Assembly (NCBI GenBank): GCA_029891385.1
Contig: CM057228.1
Coordinates: 33,006,523 to 33,070,522 of the forward strand
Length of the DNA: 64,000 nt
Direction: 5' to 3'
Source: Erythroxylum novogranatense
Taxonomy: Eukaryota > Streptophyta > Magnoliopsida > Malpighiales > Erythroxylaceae
A program made the position numbers and the translations under genes. The notes below the pieces were generated by a model that was not told where the DNA came from, did not search any database, and worked only from the letters and a program-made list of their open reading frames with translations. Below, one piece after another: positions 21,255 to 33,193 of the stretch. The first letter of the stretch is position 1, and each line of letters begins with the position of its first letter.

Positions 21255-22253
21255 TGAAGTGAATCACACGTTAATACAAGACTTATTAAATGATATGTAA
21301 ATGCACAAGAAGGGGGGTTGAATTGTGTATTTTCCTTATAAAAAAAACCTTTGAAAACGTTTTGTTAAAAGAAACTTGTTCTTTTTACAAGAACTACTGA
21401 AAATCAAAGTTATAACGTATTTTTTGAAAACTTGTATAAAAACTAGTAAAATCAAAAATTGAACGATAAGAGAGATAAAGGGTAGAGAGATGTTGATACA
21501 GTAATTTTTATACTGGTTCACCCCAAACCGTGGGCTACGTCCAGTCCTCAGATGTCTTTCTGAGATTTCACTATCTCTAAAAACTTTTACAAGTATTCTT
21601 TGTCTCCGAGCCTCTTCAGGTCTCTTACAGTCAGTATTCTTTCACTCTTAGCCTCTGCAAGCTATCTGTACAACTTTCAACTGAAAGATATTTGAGCTTT
21701 CTTACAGAAAAGAATAGATCTAAGTTTCGCACAATAATTTCTCTCAAGCAAGCTTTTGTAACTCGTTGTAAATCTTGTAACTTTTTCAATCTTCGACTTC
21801 GACTTCGACTCATATTTATAGTCTTCGTCTTCTCTTGATTCTTGCTTATTTCAAGAAACGGTTATTCAGTTGAGTTCTGTAACTAACTCAAACTGATTCT
21901 TGATTTTGACACGATTCGCTTCTGTCTGCTTTTCACCGTCTGCTTTTCTTTCGTCTACTTTTGGCTTTCGTCTGTTTTTTGCTTCCGTCTGCTTTTGGCT
22001 TCCGTCTGTTTTTCTCATTCGTCTACTTTTGCTTCCGTCGACTTTTCTTTCGTCTGCTTTTTCTACTGTCTATTTTTTTTGTTTTCGTCTGCTTTTGCTT
22101 TCGTCTGTTTTTTGCTTCCGTCTGCTTTTGCTTTCGTCTATTTTTCTCATTTGCCAGCTTTTCAATTTCCATATGTTTTTCTTTTTTCTTCTGCTTTTCA
22201 ATATTATTTGTACTTCATCAAAATCATTTATGTAAAGTCATTTTGTCTTAACA
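21255..22253 (-). repeat. Sirevirus 3' LTR
   Basis: It is near-identical to 34445-35433, with small indels around 21795-21860. It is followed at 22254 by ATCTCCCCTTTTTTGATGAT, which read on the minus strand is the Sirevirus purine tract ATCATCAAAAAAGGGGAGAT. Bases 21905-22200 hold the LTR's internal tandem repeats of a TTCGTCTGCTTTTGCTTCCG type. Confidence 0.95.
21905..22200. repeat. TTCCGTCTGCTTTT tandem repeats in the Sirevirus LTR
   Basis: About 18-20 imperfect copies of a 13-17 base unit (TTCGTCTGCTTTTGC and variants). All three forward frames stay open through the array and give Phe-rich spurious peptides. The other LTR has the matching array at 35100-35390. Confidence 0.85.
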
Positions 22254-22469
22254 ATCTCCCCTTTTTTGATGATAACAAATAATCATACAAGTAAGATGAA
22301 AAACTGTAAAACGATATACAGCTGAGAAATAAGAAAATATCTTCACTCTGTCTTCTTCATTTTCTGCTTACACTTCCTCCATTATCTTCTCCCCCTTTCA
22401 TTTCTCCGTGTTGTTTCTCCCCTATTTGTTATTAATAAAAAATGATTATGACTGATGACGCTTCAATAA
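22254..22469 (-). other. Sirevirus purine tract and 3' non-coding part
   Basis: The tract next to the 3' LTR primes plus-strand DNA synthesis in this lineage. The remaining 190 bases between it and the env-like ORF are non-coding and pyrimidine-rich on the plus strand. Confidence 0.7.
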
Positions 22470-23240
22470 TTATTTCACCATCTCCTTTAACTCCTTGACT
22501 TCTCTGCGTAGATGCATTACTTCTGCTTGTAAGTCAAAAGATGAGGTGGGTCGGTCATCATCCTTTGGTTGTTCTTCTTCAAAAGCAATTGTTGTGACAT
22601 ATGCGTCTGAAGATGGAACATATTCTTCAATAATCTGAAAGGTAGGAGGTTGAACAGATAGGTTAGGTTCAGGAAGGTCTAAGTCATCAAGAGCTGGTAG
22701 TCTTAACATCTGTCTTCCACGCAGGGGTAGGGCTTCTTCTTCAATCGAAGATGTATTAGACAATGGCCTACTACGCATAATTTTCTACACGAAGGATTCA
22801 GTGAATGTCCCTTTTGTAAGTGTTCCCTCAACTGGACAATGTTCATCTTTTTTTGTTGCACTACTAGTAGCTCTGGAAATGAAGGTTCCCATCATCATCT
22901 TCTCTATAGAGCATGCTTCATCAATACTCCGTACTTCTTCAGCAATCTGATCTATTGACAGATCATCTGTTACCCCTTCTGGGTATAGTTTCTTCTTTCC
23001 CTTATTTCGATCCATGGGATTCCTTGGTTGACGATCAGGTACAACCTTTATCACTGTTTGCTTTGTGACTGGGTAAATAGTGTATAGTTGGCTCGTCATT
23101 TTTGTGGGGTATGATTTTGTGGCAGCATACCTCAAGGCTTCATAAAAAGTCCTCTCATCTTCATTCAACAGATGCCATGTACAACTATTTATCGGAATAG
23201 GTTGTAAATATGCCTTCACAAACCTTTTTGGAATATCCCT
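22470..23240 (-). pseudogene. Sirevirus env-like ORF, C-terminal part
   Basis: Two minus-strand frames, 22785-23219 (144 codons) and 22470-22778 (102 codons), lie in line with one another, separated by a stop. The first includes FVKAYLQPIPINSCTWHLL and the second ends in a heptad-like helix (LQAEVMHLRREVKELKEMVK), a likely coiled coil. The frame at the right border continues across the giant-LTR insertion into 28021 (RSTSIIIRDIPKRFVKAYLQ when TCCCT is counted once). Function is unknown; in Sireviruses an ORF at this position has been called envelope-like. Confidence 0.65.
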
Positions 23241-24501
23241 TGTTGGGACCCGATTTCAGAACCGGACCCCAATCGGAAAAACGAAAACACATATCGAAAA
23301 CAAGAAGCGGCGGAAACGAACGAAAACAAATAAAAAGCGGAATCAAAAGCGAAAGTCAAATCCGAAACAGAAACATAAGGCGAAGGTCAAAGAAATCAAA
23401 TCGGATCAAAGGCGAAAGAATAAAAAACGAATCGAATTCTTAATGAGCCATAGAAAAATCAAAAGGCTCGGATTTGCACAACTTTGGAAACAAAGAAACA
23501 AAATGGATCAATCAACTGAATGTTCAAATTTCGATATCCGTGAACACATACTTTAGAAAAACGCGCTTTGGAAACCTTAGACTGGACCAATCCGAAACCA
23601 TCTATAATTTTTTTTATCTCATACAAAGCAATTTAATTTCCCATTTGGAAATTCATTCTCAATTTTTCATATACAAATCATAACCATCAATTTACATAAA
23701 ATCTTATTATTCCTTTCTTTTGCCAATAAGGCACCTTACACACATGTCAATAAACCCACAACTCATACACAAATAGACACTTCAATATTTCAGCTCAAAA
23801 CATCACAATTCATCGGACCTCCTGTCCGGAATTCCATCATAATCAAACACTTTTCTATAGCTATAACACTTCAATAATTCTTAATCAATAACCAGAATCA
23901 TTAGACCTTCTTTCCGGAATCCAAACACAATCAATCCCATTCATAATCATATGCAATTTATATACATAACAACAATTCACTATTCTATTCCATATACAAA
24001 TCCATAATTTAATCAGTCCCATTCATACATCATAACCATACACAAATTTATATCTCAATTCCATACAAAAGTCCAGAAGTCACTTACATTCCAAAATAAA
24101 TGCACTACAAACTTTAATAGCATTCCAAGCCATATACAAAACCAATACCAAAATCTAAAATACACAAAACACAAGATAAGCAAAATCGAACAAAAGCCTT
24201 GACTTTCTTTCATCCGATCTCCTGCTCGATACTTGAAGATAGGGATGAAAGGGGGGTGAGCTTTACAGCTCGTGGATAACATGTTTATAAATCAAAAAAT
24301 AAGCAAAAATCATTTTTCAAAACGTTTGCCATTTATAAACATTTCATAGAAGAAAATTCATCAAAAACTTATTTTTCACAATTTCTCAATTTCACAGAAT
24401 TCATGAGCAATTTCGAAAACATGGATGCATCACACTTAGAATCAAAACAATAGCACATAAACACATCAGAATGGTTTGGGTCAGTCCAGAAACAGAACGT
24501 A

Positions 24502-24579
24502 CTGCACATTCCCGCAAAACTGTCCTGTGCAGCCGTGAACAAAACGTACTACACCTTCCCGTATAGCGGTCCGGTGTAG
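24502..24579. other. Tandem covarying hairpin pair, copy 2
   Basis: Unit 1 (24502-24532) keeps CTGCACA/TGTGCAG but its inner stem is lost (CCGCAAAACTG). Unit 2 (24549-24579) keeps CTACACC/GGTGTAG and pairs CCGT with GCGG through one G-T wobble. Spacing is again 47 bases. Confidence 0.65.
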
Positions 24580-26520
24580 CCGTGAACTTATGAGAGTCCT
24601 TAACGGAGCTTTAATGCCACTAGCGGGTAGGCGGGCGAAGCTTAGACAAGTGCACTTGACCCTCTTAGGGGACCTAACCAAACCCACATAACATATTTCA
24701 CACTTGAAAAATCGGATTGCCCGAAGACATATTTCGAAAACTTAGTTTTCATATCAAACAAATTTTCATTCACAATTCCAACCAAAATTTGCACAACAGT
24801 TTTTCAAATCATTCAAACAAAATGTCATACATTATGTCACATATTTCACACAAATTCATATATCAAATGCACAATCATTCTCAAACAAGGAATGCAAAAT
24901 TTTTCATAATTTATCACTTCATTCATAAATAATGAATTTCATAAATTTTCTAAATTTATCAAATCATTTAAAACTTGTAATCATTTTCCAAAAACCTTCG
25001 AAAATAATAAAATTTGATTCTTTCTTAATTTTTTTTGAAAACATTTACGTGGCTTATAATTCAAAATATAACCATGGTACCCACCTCATTTCCATGATTG
25101 TAACTTGTCCAAAGCATCAATTCCTCCATTGCCTCACTTAAAATCCCTAATTCATGACAAAATTCCTAATTAATAACCATCCAAAATTGAGCAATTTAAA
25201 CCATGAAATCACCAAATTGAGCTTACTAAACTTAAACTCATACAATATCCAATATCTAAACCAAAATCCTTTCACAATTTAACAAAGTAAACATTCCTAT
25301 TACCTTAATCTTCACCCAAATTCGGATTTTCTTAGCTTGGAATAAAGCTCTTAAGCTCCTCTTCATTTTCCCTCTTGAATCATCTTCGAAATCTCTCTTG
25401 AAAACCCATAAAAATCTAAACCTAGCTATCTTTCTTCTTCTCCACCGAAGCCACTCTTCTCCTTTATTTCTTTCCTTCTTTTCTTTTCCTTCTTTTCTTC
25501 CTCATTTTCGTGCCTTTCATCCTTCTTAAACGACAACCCCCTTTTAAAGAATGAGTAATGACTCATTTACCCTTCCTTATAAGCCTTTTAACTTAACTAC
25601 TTAAGTAACCTTCCAATTTTGCCCTTCATGCCTTCTTTACACTTTAATTTCTAACACTTTAATTTCATTTAATCCAATCAACTTATGCCATAAACTCTTA
25701 CTCAATTTAACATGCTAATTAATCACATTAACATGCTAATTAAGTCCTCAAAATCATAAATTAAAACAAAGTCTCAAAATTCATTAAATCATGCTTAACC
25801 TAGGACATTTTTCAAATCATCAAATTGAAGGAATTTGCTAAAACTTCCTTCTAGAGAAATATTCCTCATAATCTCAATTTCATAACGTCACCAAAATCAT
25901 TTAATTTGGTGCACTACTCCAAAAGTTATACTCCAAACATTTCGGACTATTCTTATGCTATCACATTTTCCAGCGATTTACTTCCATCCAAAAATTGACA
26001 TTCTTAAAGACTAAATTGAAACTCAAATCCTTCATAACATTTGTATCCCTATTTCTCAAGTTTAATCCAAATCAAGAATCACCTCATTTGGATGACTAGA
26101 GCAAAATTTATGGCCAAAATATTTTCAGCTCTTATTAATCCAATACTGAACACTAAAACCGATTTCAATTCAGAAATTGAAAGTCTTAAGGGATAAATTG
26201 AAATTTAATTCCTTCATATGAATTGTAGCCCCATATATCTAGTTTATTTTGCAACTAGAATTAGTTCAATCGGATCTCCACAGATCAAGAATTCATGAAA
26301 ATACTGAACTATATTCAGAAAATTTCCCAACTAACTGTGATTAAATCCATCATCCTTAATTTAATCTCAAAAATCATAAATTTCCCATGCTGATGTAGAT
26401 AATTGTCTTAGGAATCCAACACTTTAAAAATAAAATCAATCGGATGTTGAACGGAAAAGATATAAGCAAACGAATGAAGAGGGTCGGATTGGAAAAAAAA
26501 GATCCAAAATGGCAAAATGA

Positions 26521-26727
26521 CGTTGCATCTTCGCGCGCAGGCGCTTGCCTTCGCGAGCATTCACGGTCGCGAGAAGCGAGCGTGCTCCCGATCGCGAGCG
26601 CTTGTGCTCTCAAGGAGCGTGTAGCGCGCTCGCCTTTAGAGTGCTTGCGCTCGCGAGAAGCATGCAGCGCGCTAGCCCTCGGAGCGATCGAGCTCGCGAG
26701 GAGCTCGCATAGTGCTCGCTCGTCTGA
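26521..26727. repeat. GC-rich repeat segment in giant LTR copy 2
   Basis: About 200 bases rich in GCTCGCGAG, GAGCGTG and GCGCTCG words in both orientations, inside an otherwise AT-rich LTR, immediately followed by (AT)n at 26741-26781. Copies 1 (11270-11470) and 3 (51430-51515) have unrelated, also GC-richer, sequence at the same place. Confidence 0.75.
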
Positions 26728-26737
26728 TTTTTTTCCC

Positions 26738-26740
<3 letters not shown>

Positions 26741-26781
<41 letters not shown>
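26741..26781. repeat. AT dinucleotide microsatellite
   Basis: An uninterrupted run of about 20 AT units next to the GC-rich segment. Confidence 0.95.
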
Positions 26782-26783
<2 letters not shown>

Positions 26784-28020
26784 CCAAAATTTCCAAAATT
26801 CATAACTCTTGATTCCAAACCCCAAATTTGAAAATTTTGGTATCAATAGAAAGCTCAAAGGAAGCTCTATAACTTCCATGAAGAATTAAAAAACTAATTC
26901 AGCCTCGAAAGGGGTCAAAATCCCAATCAAACTTTCTGTCCAAATAATGTCTCCCTAAACAATAACTCAACTTTGAAAATTTCTATCTTTCAACTACAAG
27001 GTCCAAAAATTTCATACTTTATATCACTGGAAAGATCAAAAAGCAACCTACAACTTTCATGAAGGACATAAAATTAATTTGGCCTATAAGGGAGTCAAAA
27101 ACCACATCAAAGTTTCTGTCCACTAATGATCATGCCAAACTGTAACAACAACTTGTAAAAATTATAACTTTCTATTTCATAGTCCAAAATTTCCATACTT
27201 TACATCAATGGAAAGATCAGAACATAATCTAAAACTTTCATGAAGAAATTAAAAGCAATTTCAACCCCTCGATAAGTTAATGTTTCAATCAAAGTTTCTG
27301 CCAGTGAATTGGTCATCCTATACCACATCCAAACTTCCAAATTTCACATCTTCCAATTCTCACGTCCATAAATAACATATAATACATCATTGAAAAGCTA
27401 GGAAAATCTTCTATGACTTTCATGTAGACCACTTAACTCAATTCAAAACATATCAGTCCAGAATTCGCCTCAAAATACAGCATACATAATCCTATACTTA
27501 AGAGCATTTTCGAAAATAAAGTACAATACACTTAAATTCGAATGGTCATAACTTTCAATCCTGACATCAAGAACTGTCATACTTTATGGCGATAGAAAGC
27601 TCTCAGCAGAAACTACAAGTTTTATGAAGATTATTTGATCAAAAACTGCCTAAATCAAGCTAGAAAAATTTATAAAGTTTCAGATCCAATTTGGCATTTT
27701 CTGCTACTCTTCATCCTCAAAATTTTAGATTTTCACATCTCCAAAATCTAACACTTTCACTAATAAATTTCATAATACAAAAATTTTTTTACCCAAAACC
27801 TCACATCAATTTCATAAAACTAAAAAACACCCATTTCATGTATTATTCTCAAAATATCATTTCAATTTGTTCAAACTAGAATTTGCTCGCATAGAACATT
27901 ATACATAATCATTCAAAATCATGAATTTTCTTTTCCTTTACACATGACTAATTCACCACCAATTTCTCATTTCATGTCAAATTTTAACTCGCAATTCTAA
28001 GAAAAGTTTGGGGTCCAACA

Positions 28021-29438
28021 TCCCTGATGATTATCGAAGTACTCCTCGTATTCACAGGTTGAACTTCTTTAATCATTCTGATTCTCAAGTCTTCTTTCCT
28101 CAAAAATTGAGAAGAGTTGTATTAAACCAGACTAAGTTGTACTAACTCTTCCTGTGGAACATTAGTAGGAGTAGCATTCTTCTTACTTGGTTTCTTAGTA
28201 GTGAGAGTAGTCTTCTTCTGATTGACTTTCTCCACAGTCTTCTTCCCTGCCTCAATCAGTCTTGGAGTCTTTGGAGGTTGTGGTTTATGCTTCAGGTTGT
28301 GGTTTATGCTTCTCAAACTCCAATTTTCTTTTTCTCTCAATCTTTTTAGCCTGTTTGGCTGTATCTTCATTTAGGATAGAGACTAGAGACCTTGTAGCCT
28401 TAGGTGCACCTATCTCAGAGATTTCTGCCTGACTCAGTTCTCTGGATCTCTTTTCTTTCTATTGTCGCAAGGTTCGAATCCTGGGTGATCTCTTCGCTTT
28501 CTTTGGAATTTTACTCAGAAGCTTCTCCCCTTTTCTTTTTAAAGCACCTTCATCTGTCATCCGTACTCGGATACTTCCTTTATGAGAAATCATCTTTTCC
28601 TTCAAAATTTCTTATGATGTTCTCATCCTTTCAATCATGGGCATTTTTATACTAGATTGAGATTTACAACTTTTTATAGGAGATTTCTTCTTTGTACGCT
28701 CCCCCTCTGTTCTTGCTTTAATCTCAGAATCTGCTTCTAATCTGTCCAGATTCTTCAAGCCCATTTTTGCTACAGTACCTGAGTTGATAACACTATTGAT
28801 AGACATCTTCAATCTGTTTCTTCTGTCAAGAAGGACTCTAGACTCCCTGAATATCCTTGTTAGCAACATTCCATAAGGGTAGCTGTTAGTATCCTTCATC
28901 GCCTTAACCATATACTGAAAAATCAGAAATGGTAAATCTACGGGTTGGCAATTCAACAAGTAAAATAGGCATTGTTCATCCAAAGTTGTCACCAAATGCC
29001 TTGAACCAGCTCTTGGTAAGACGCAGTTGAACAGAATCGCATGTAAGACTTTAGCCTTCGGCACCAGACTCGAGGTCTTCTGCTCCGATGGGTCATTGTC
29101 TCCATACAACTGTTGACTGACTTCATCTTCCTTCATACTAACTTTTGTCATCCATCTGGCTTTGCTTGTGAGCTTTTCTCTGGCAGATGGACATTTAGTC
29201 ACCTTCTCAATCAACTCCCTTGTCACAATAATAGACAATCTATCTACTGTAGAAACAATAGCACTGTCTACTAGCTGCACATTCTTCTAGAAATCATACA
29301 CTTCATTTTGATATACAATTTCCCGTACCTGGAAGAACTTCCTCCATCCTGCTTCTACTATCTCCAGTTCGATATTCATATCGTCTTTCGTCAAGGATTC
29401 AAAATCAACATGCCTTCCGTAGATCATTGCTTGCTCCA
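28021..29438 (-). pseudogene. Sirevirus env-like ORF, N-terminal part
   Basis: The likely start is the ATG at 29438 (MEQAMIYGRHVDFESL). The frame hits a TAG near 29288 and resumes as the long frame 28612-29280 (222 codons), which holds AKVLHAILFNCVLPRAGSRH and LLTRIFRESRVLL. That region resembles the domain known as putative plant transposon protein, found in extra ORFs of plant retrotransposons. The following frame, 28122-28370, is Lys/Pro-rich. The order and strand match pol, which ends at 29690. Its C-terminal part is beyond the giant LTR. Confidence 0.65.
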
Positions 29439-29689
29439 TTGATTCTTTGATGAGTAGAAACTGAGTTAACTAATTTTTTTTTCTTCACAAGGTAAAGTTG
29501 ATTACCGAAATTTGAGAGAGCTAAGAGCTGAAAGGTTTTTGAGTTGAGAATTCTCGAAAGATATTTTCAGGCATATTCTAGAATAGGTGAGGTTCTCAAA
29601 GCTATGTAACTTTCCCTCCAAGAGTTTCTTCTGTCAGAAGTTACCAGCTGTAACTCACTGTTACTAACGTCATTAACTTTGACGTCCTT

Positions 29690-30496
29690 TTATCCGTCCT
29701 GTGACGTGTTAGACGGTTGATCACTTAACATCACCATGTTGAGATTCCGTCTGATTTCTTTGAAACGTTCTTCACTTAGTGGTTTAGTGAAGATGTCTGC
29801 CCATTGAAAATTCGTCTCAATAAATTGAAGACGCACGATCCTTCTCTGAATGTAGTCCCGTAAGAAATGATGTCTGACTTTTTTATGCTTCACTCTCGAA
29901 TGCTGAATTGGATTCTTTGACAAGATGATGGCGCTCGTGTTGTCACAAAAGATTGGGATCTCCTCTTCTTGAACTGAATAATCTTTTAGTTGATATTTGA
30001 TCCACAATGTTTGTGAACAGCAGCTTGCGACAGACATATACTCTGCTTCAGCAGTTGATAGGGCGATTGAACTCTGTCTTTTGCTTGACCAGGAAACTAG
30101 GTTTGAGCCAAGAAAGTGACAGCTTCCATTCGTACTCTTCCTTTCAATTTTATCTCTAGCATAGTCCGCATCGCAGTATCCAATCAACCTAAAATCTTTA
30201 CCTTTCTCATACATTAAGCAAAGATCAGTAGTACCTAAGAGATATCTCATAATTCTTTTAATAGCAATGTAATGAGACTCTCTAGGATCGGCCTGAAACC
30301 TTGCACACAAGCATACACTGAACAATATGTCAGGTCTGCTTGCTGTAAGATAAAGCAAAGAGCCAATCATCCCTCTATACAGGGTTTGATCCACCTTCTT
30401 ACCAACTTTGTCTTTCGACAAAAAGTTCGAAGGATGCATCGGAGTTGCCATAGGTTTAACTTTATTCATATCAAAATTAGACAACAATTCTTTCAC
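29690..30496 (-). pseudogene. Sirevirus RT thumb and RNase H
   Basis: 268 open codons. The first third (MATPMHPSNFLSKDKVGKKV, YRGMIGSLLYLTASRPDILF) is the conserved segment after the RT palm. RNase H follows, with GYCDADYA (Asp), IALSTAEAEYMSV (Glu) and IFCDNTSAI (Asp), so the acidic catalytic residues are present; it ends with HHFLRDYIQ and ADIFTKPL, the usual copia Pol C-terminus. It would remove the RNA strand of the RNA:DNA hybrid. The frame is separated from the RT palm frame by a stop at about 30506. Confidence 0.85.
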
Positions 30497-30523
30497 ATAT
30501 TTCTATTGATGGATAAAGATCTT

Positions 30524-30922
30524 TCATTCGGTTTGCTTAACTTGCAACCCAAGAAAGAACTTCAACTTTTCCATCATACTCATCTCAAACTCATTTTTCA
30601 TCAAACTCTCAAAACTCATGCATAAACTTTTTGAAGTCGTAGCAAAAATAATATCATCAACATAAATTTGCACAAAAATAAAATCATTCTCATAATTCTT
30701 CCTAAAGAGTGTCCTATCTACCTGACCTCTACTAAAACCACTTTCAATAAGAAAGGTACTTAGACGATCATACCAAGCTCTAGGAGCTTGCTTCAAGCCG
30801 TATAAAGCCTTATGAAGTCTATAGACATGATCTGGATACTTAACATCCTCAAAACCAGGAAGTTGCTTAACATACACCTGTTCGTCTATAAAATCATTCA
30901 GAAACGCACTTTTCACATCCAT
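30524..30922 (-). pseudogene. Sirevirus reverse transcriptase palm
   Basis: 132 codons beginning MDVKSAFLN, whose Asp2 is the first RT catalytic residue. [14 protein letters not shown] lies at about 41-54 and the YVDD active site at 87-90. The apparent start is not real: the codon before it is TAG in the sequence KLF-stop-MDVKSAF, where relatives have Gln, so this is one enzyme with a nonsense change between the two frames. The palm fold and both YVDD aspartates are intact. Confidence 0.85.
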
Positions 30923-31453
30923 CTAAAAAAGTTTTATATCATGACAAACAGCATATGCCAGCAATATCCTAATAGCTTCAAGTTTTGCTACTGGAGCATA
31001 CGTCTCATTATAGTCTATTCCTTCTTGCTGATTATAGCCTTGTGCTACTAATCTTGCTTTATTCCAACTTACTCTTCCTGATTCGTCTAACTTATTCTTA
31101 AAAACCCATCTAGTTCCTATGATGGATTTCTTCAAGGGTTTAGGAACCAAGGACCAAACTTTGTTTCTAGTAAACTGATTCAGCTCCTCTTGCATAGCTA
31201 AAATCCATGCTTCATCTTGAAGAGCTTCATCAATCTTCTTAGGCTCTATTTCAGAGACAAAAGTTGTATTAGCTTCTCTTCTGAATTTGGACCTTGTTCG
31301 AACTCCTTCTGAGGTCTCTCCTATGATTAACTCTTCTGGATGAGAACTTTTATATTTCCAATCCTTTTTCAATCCAAGAGTCTCTGGAATATCCTCAATC
31401 TTTTCTAACTGAGTTTCTGATGATGAAGTTTTTTTAGTATCACCTACGGGCAT
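30923..31453 (-). pseudogene. Sirevirus Pol linker and RT fingers
   Basis: 176 codons. The N-terminal half is the charged integrase-RT linker. RT starts near [20 protein letters not shown] and reaches [14 protein letters not shown], the copia RT fingers. It ends in KLF just before the TAG that splits it from the palm. The frame overlaps the integrase frame by a few bases in another register, which indicates a frameshift in the original polyprotein. Confidence 0.85.
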
Positions 31454-32313
31454 TGAAGGATTTCACTATCCATGTCATCTTCCTTACTTGGTTGGAAACT
31501 ATCATCAAACTTGACATGAATGGTCTCCTCAACAGTCTTCAAGGTAAGATTGTAAACCCTAAAAGCCTTTGATGATAAAGAGTAGCCTAGAAAAATACCT
31601 GAATGGGTCTTTGAATCGAACTTATCCAACAATTCTTTTGTATTCAGTATAAAGCACTTGCAACCAAAGGGATGAAAGTAAGATATATTTGGTCTCCTTC
31701 CATTCCATAACTCATAAGGAGTTTTCTTCAACAACGATCGCAACAATATTCTATTCTGAATGTAACATGTTGTATTCACAGCTTCTGCCCAGAAGTACTT
31801 AGGAAGATTCATCTCACACAACATAGTCCTTTCCATCTCTTGAATCGTCCTGTTCTTCCTTTCAACAACTCCATTTTGCTGTGGAGTCCTAGGAGCAGAG
31901 AAATTGTGGAAAATTCCATTCTCCTCACAGAATATTCTAAACTTTTCATTCTCAAATTCTCCACCATGATCACTCCTAATACTCGCTATCGACATTCCTT
32001 TTTCATTCTGTAACTTTTTGGAAAGGGTCCTAAAACACTTAAAAGACTCATCTTTGTGTGTCAAAAATAATATCCAACAAAATCTAGTAAAGTCATCAAT
32101 AATAACAAGTCCATATTTCTTTCCTCCAAGACTTATTATCCTAGTTGGACCAAATAAATCCATATGTAACAACTCTATAGGTCTAGATGATGTTATAAAA
32201 TTTTTAGAAGAAAATGATGTTTTGACTTGTTTTCCTTTTTGACAGCTTTCACAAAAGAACTCCTTGTTAAAAATTATTTTTGGTAAACCTCTTACCAAAT
32301 CATGCTTTAACAA
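31444..32313 (-). pseudogene. Sirevirus integrase
   Basis: 289 codons with the zinc-binding CESC (21-24) and the DD35E triad: Asp52 (LLHMDLFGP), Asp115 (IRSDHGGEF) and Glu151 (QNGVVERKN). The C-terminal part includes GCKCFILNTKELLDKFD and GIFLGYS, the copia integrase GKF-like domain. It would insert element DNA into the genome with a 5-bp staggered cut, consistent with the CACCT duplication. The core is uninterrupted; frameshifts separate it from neighbours on both sides. Confidence 0.9.
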
Positions 32314-32355
32314 CTTTGAAATATGTTTAAAACTGACATGACCTAGCTTCTTATG

Positions 32356-32583
32356 CTAGATTAGTCTTTCTTCCTCAGTTGATAAAAAACATGAAACATT
32401 TTGATTTTGAAAATCTTCTAAATCAATTTTGTAAAGATTATTTCGTCTTTTGGTAGAAAAGAATATAGACCCTTCTTTGTTTTTGACTTCACAAAGATTT
32501 TGATTGAACGTAACTTCAAAACTAGAATCACATAATTGACCGACACTAATCAAGTTGTGTTTCAGACCATCAACAAGTAGCAC
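32356..32583 (-). pseudogene. Sirevirus pre-integrase segment
   Basis: 75 codons starting MLLVDGLKHNLISVGQLCDS, the conserved join between protease and GAG-pre-integrase in copia Pol. A stop near 32356 separates it from the integrase frame. Confidence 0.8.
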
Positions 32584-32760
32584 ATTATCAACACATGCAA
32601 ATGAATCTTGACCTATTTTACCGATTCCAATTATCTTGCCCTGCTGGTTGTCTCCAAAAGTTACCGATCCTCCTTTCTTATTTTAAAGACCTAGGAACAT
32701 AGACCTTCTTCCCGTCATGTATCGCGAGCATCCACTGTCCAAATACCAATGGTGCTTTCT
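32584..32760 (-). pseudogene. Sirevirus protease
   Basis: On the minus strand near 32755-32700 one frame reads WYLDSGCSRYMTG, the copia aspartic protease active site with intact DSG. The neighbouring open frame 32678-32992 runs through the same bases in another register, so a frameshift lies close upstream. After LGL a stop and a second shift occur, then the frame VTFGDNQQGKIIGIGKIG continues toward the pre-integrase segment. Confidence 0.75.
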
Positions 32761-33193
32761 GCCTCTTCCAAGGAAGGATATCTGCAGGAGATTTTATTTT
32801 ATTCTTCGGTACCCATATTTTCTTGGGTCCTTTTGGGTTAGAAAAATGCACAGAATGATAGAGATGCATTTGATAAGATTGTTGATGAAAATGAGAATGT
32901 TGAAACTTCTTTTTCTGTTGACATCTTTTTCTAGTAAACCCTAATCCGGTTTTATCACTCAGATGTCTACACTTTCCTAACATATCATTCATTTTCTTTG
33001 TACTTTCAATGAAAGTAGCTAAATCAGCTGAAAGACTCTTAATTCTAAGCTTTAGTTGATTGATCTCTTAAGATCTATCTATTACTTTCTTTTTCTTACT
33101 TTCCTCTACTTGCTTTTTTAAGCATGTATTCTCTCTTTCTATCTCTTCTATATGTTTCAAATTTTCTACATACTTTTTCTTCAACAGTTTGTA

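Larger units (their letters stand above)
23241..28020 (-). mobile_element. Giant LTR copy 2, solo LTR (4.78 kb)
   Basis: It starts TGTTGGGACCCGATTTC, ends GTTTGGGGTCCAACA, and is flanked by TCCCT at 23236-23240 and 28021-28025. A single LTR with a clean duplication is the product of unequal recombination between the two LTRs of a full element. It sits in the Sirevirus env-like ORF. From about 26800 to 27660 it has several diverged copies of a 130-180 base unit (TACTTTATATCANTGGAAAG...ACTTTCATGAAG). Copy 2 lacks the GTCCGTT array but has a GC-rich segment at 26521-26727. Confidence 0.95.

Noticed and set aside
21900..22282. Overlapping Phe-rich reading frames (also 35090-35431)
   Set aside because: They arise from the TTCCGTCTGCTTTT tandem array inside Sirevirus LTRs, are open in all three forward frames, and occur in both LTRs.
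26374..26812. 140- and 122-codon frames on opposite strands
   Set aside because: They are open on both strands because of the GC-rich repeat words and the AT run; no conserved domain.
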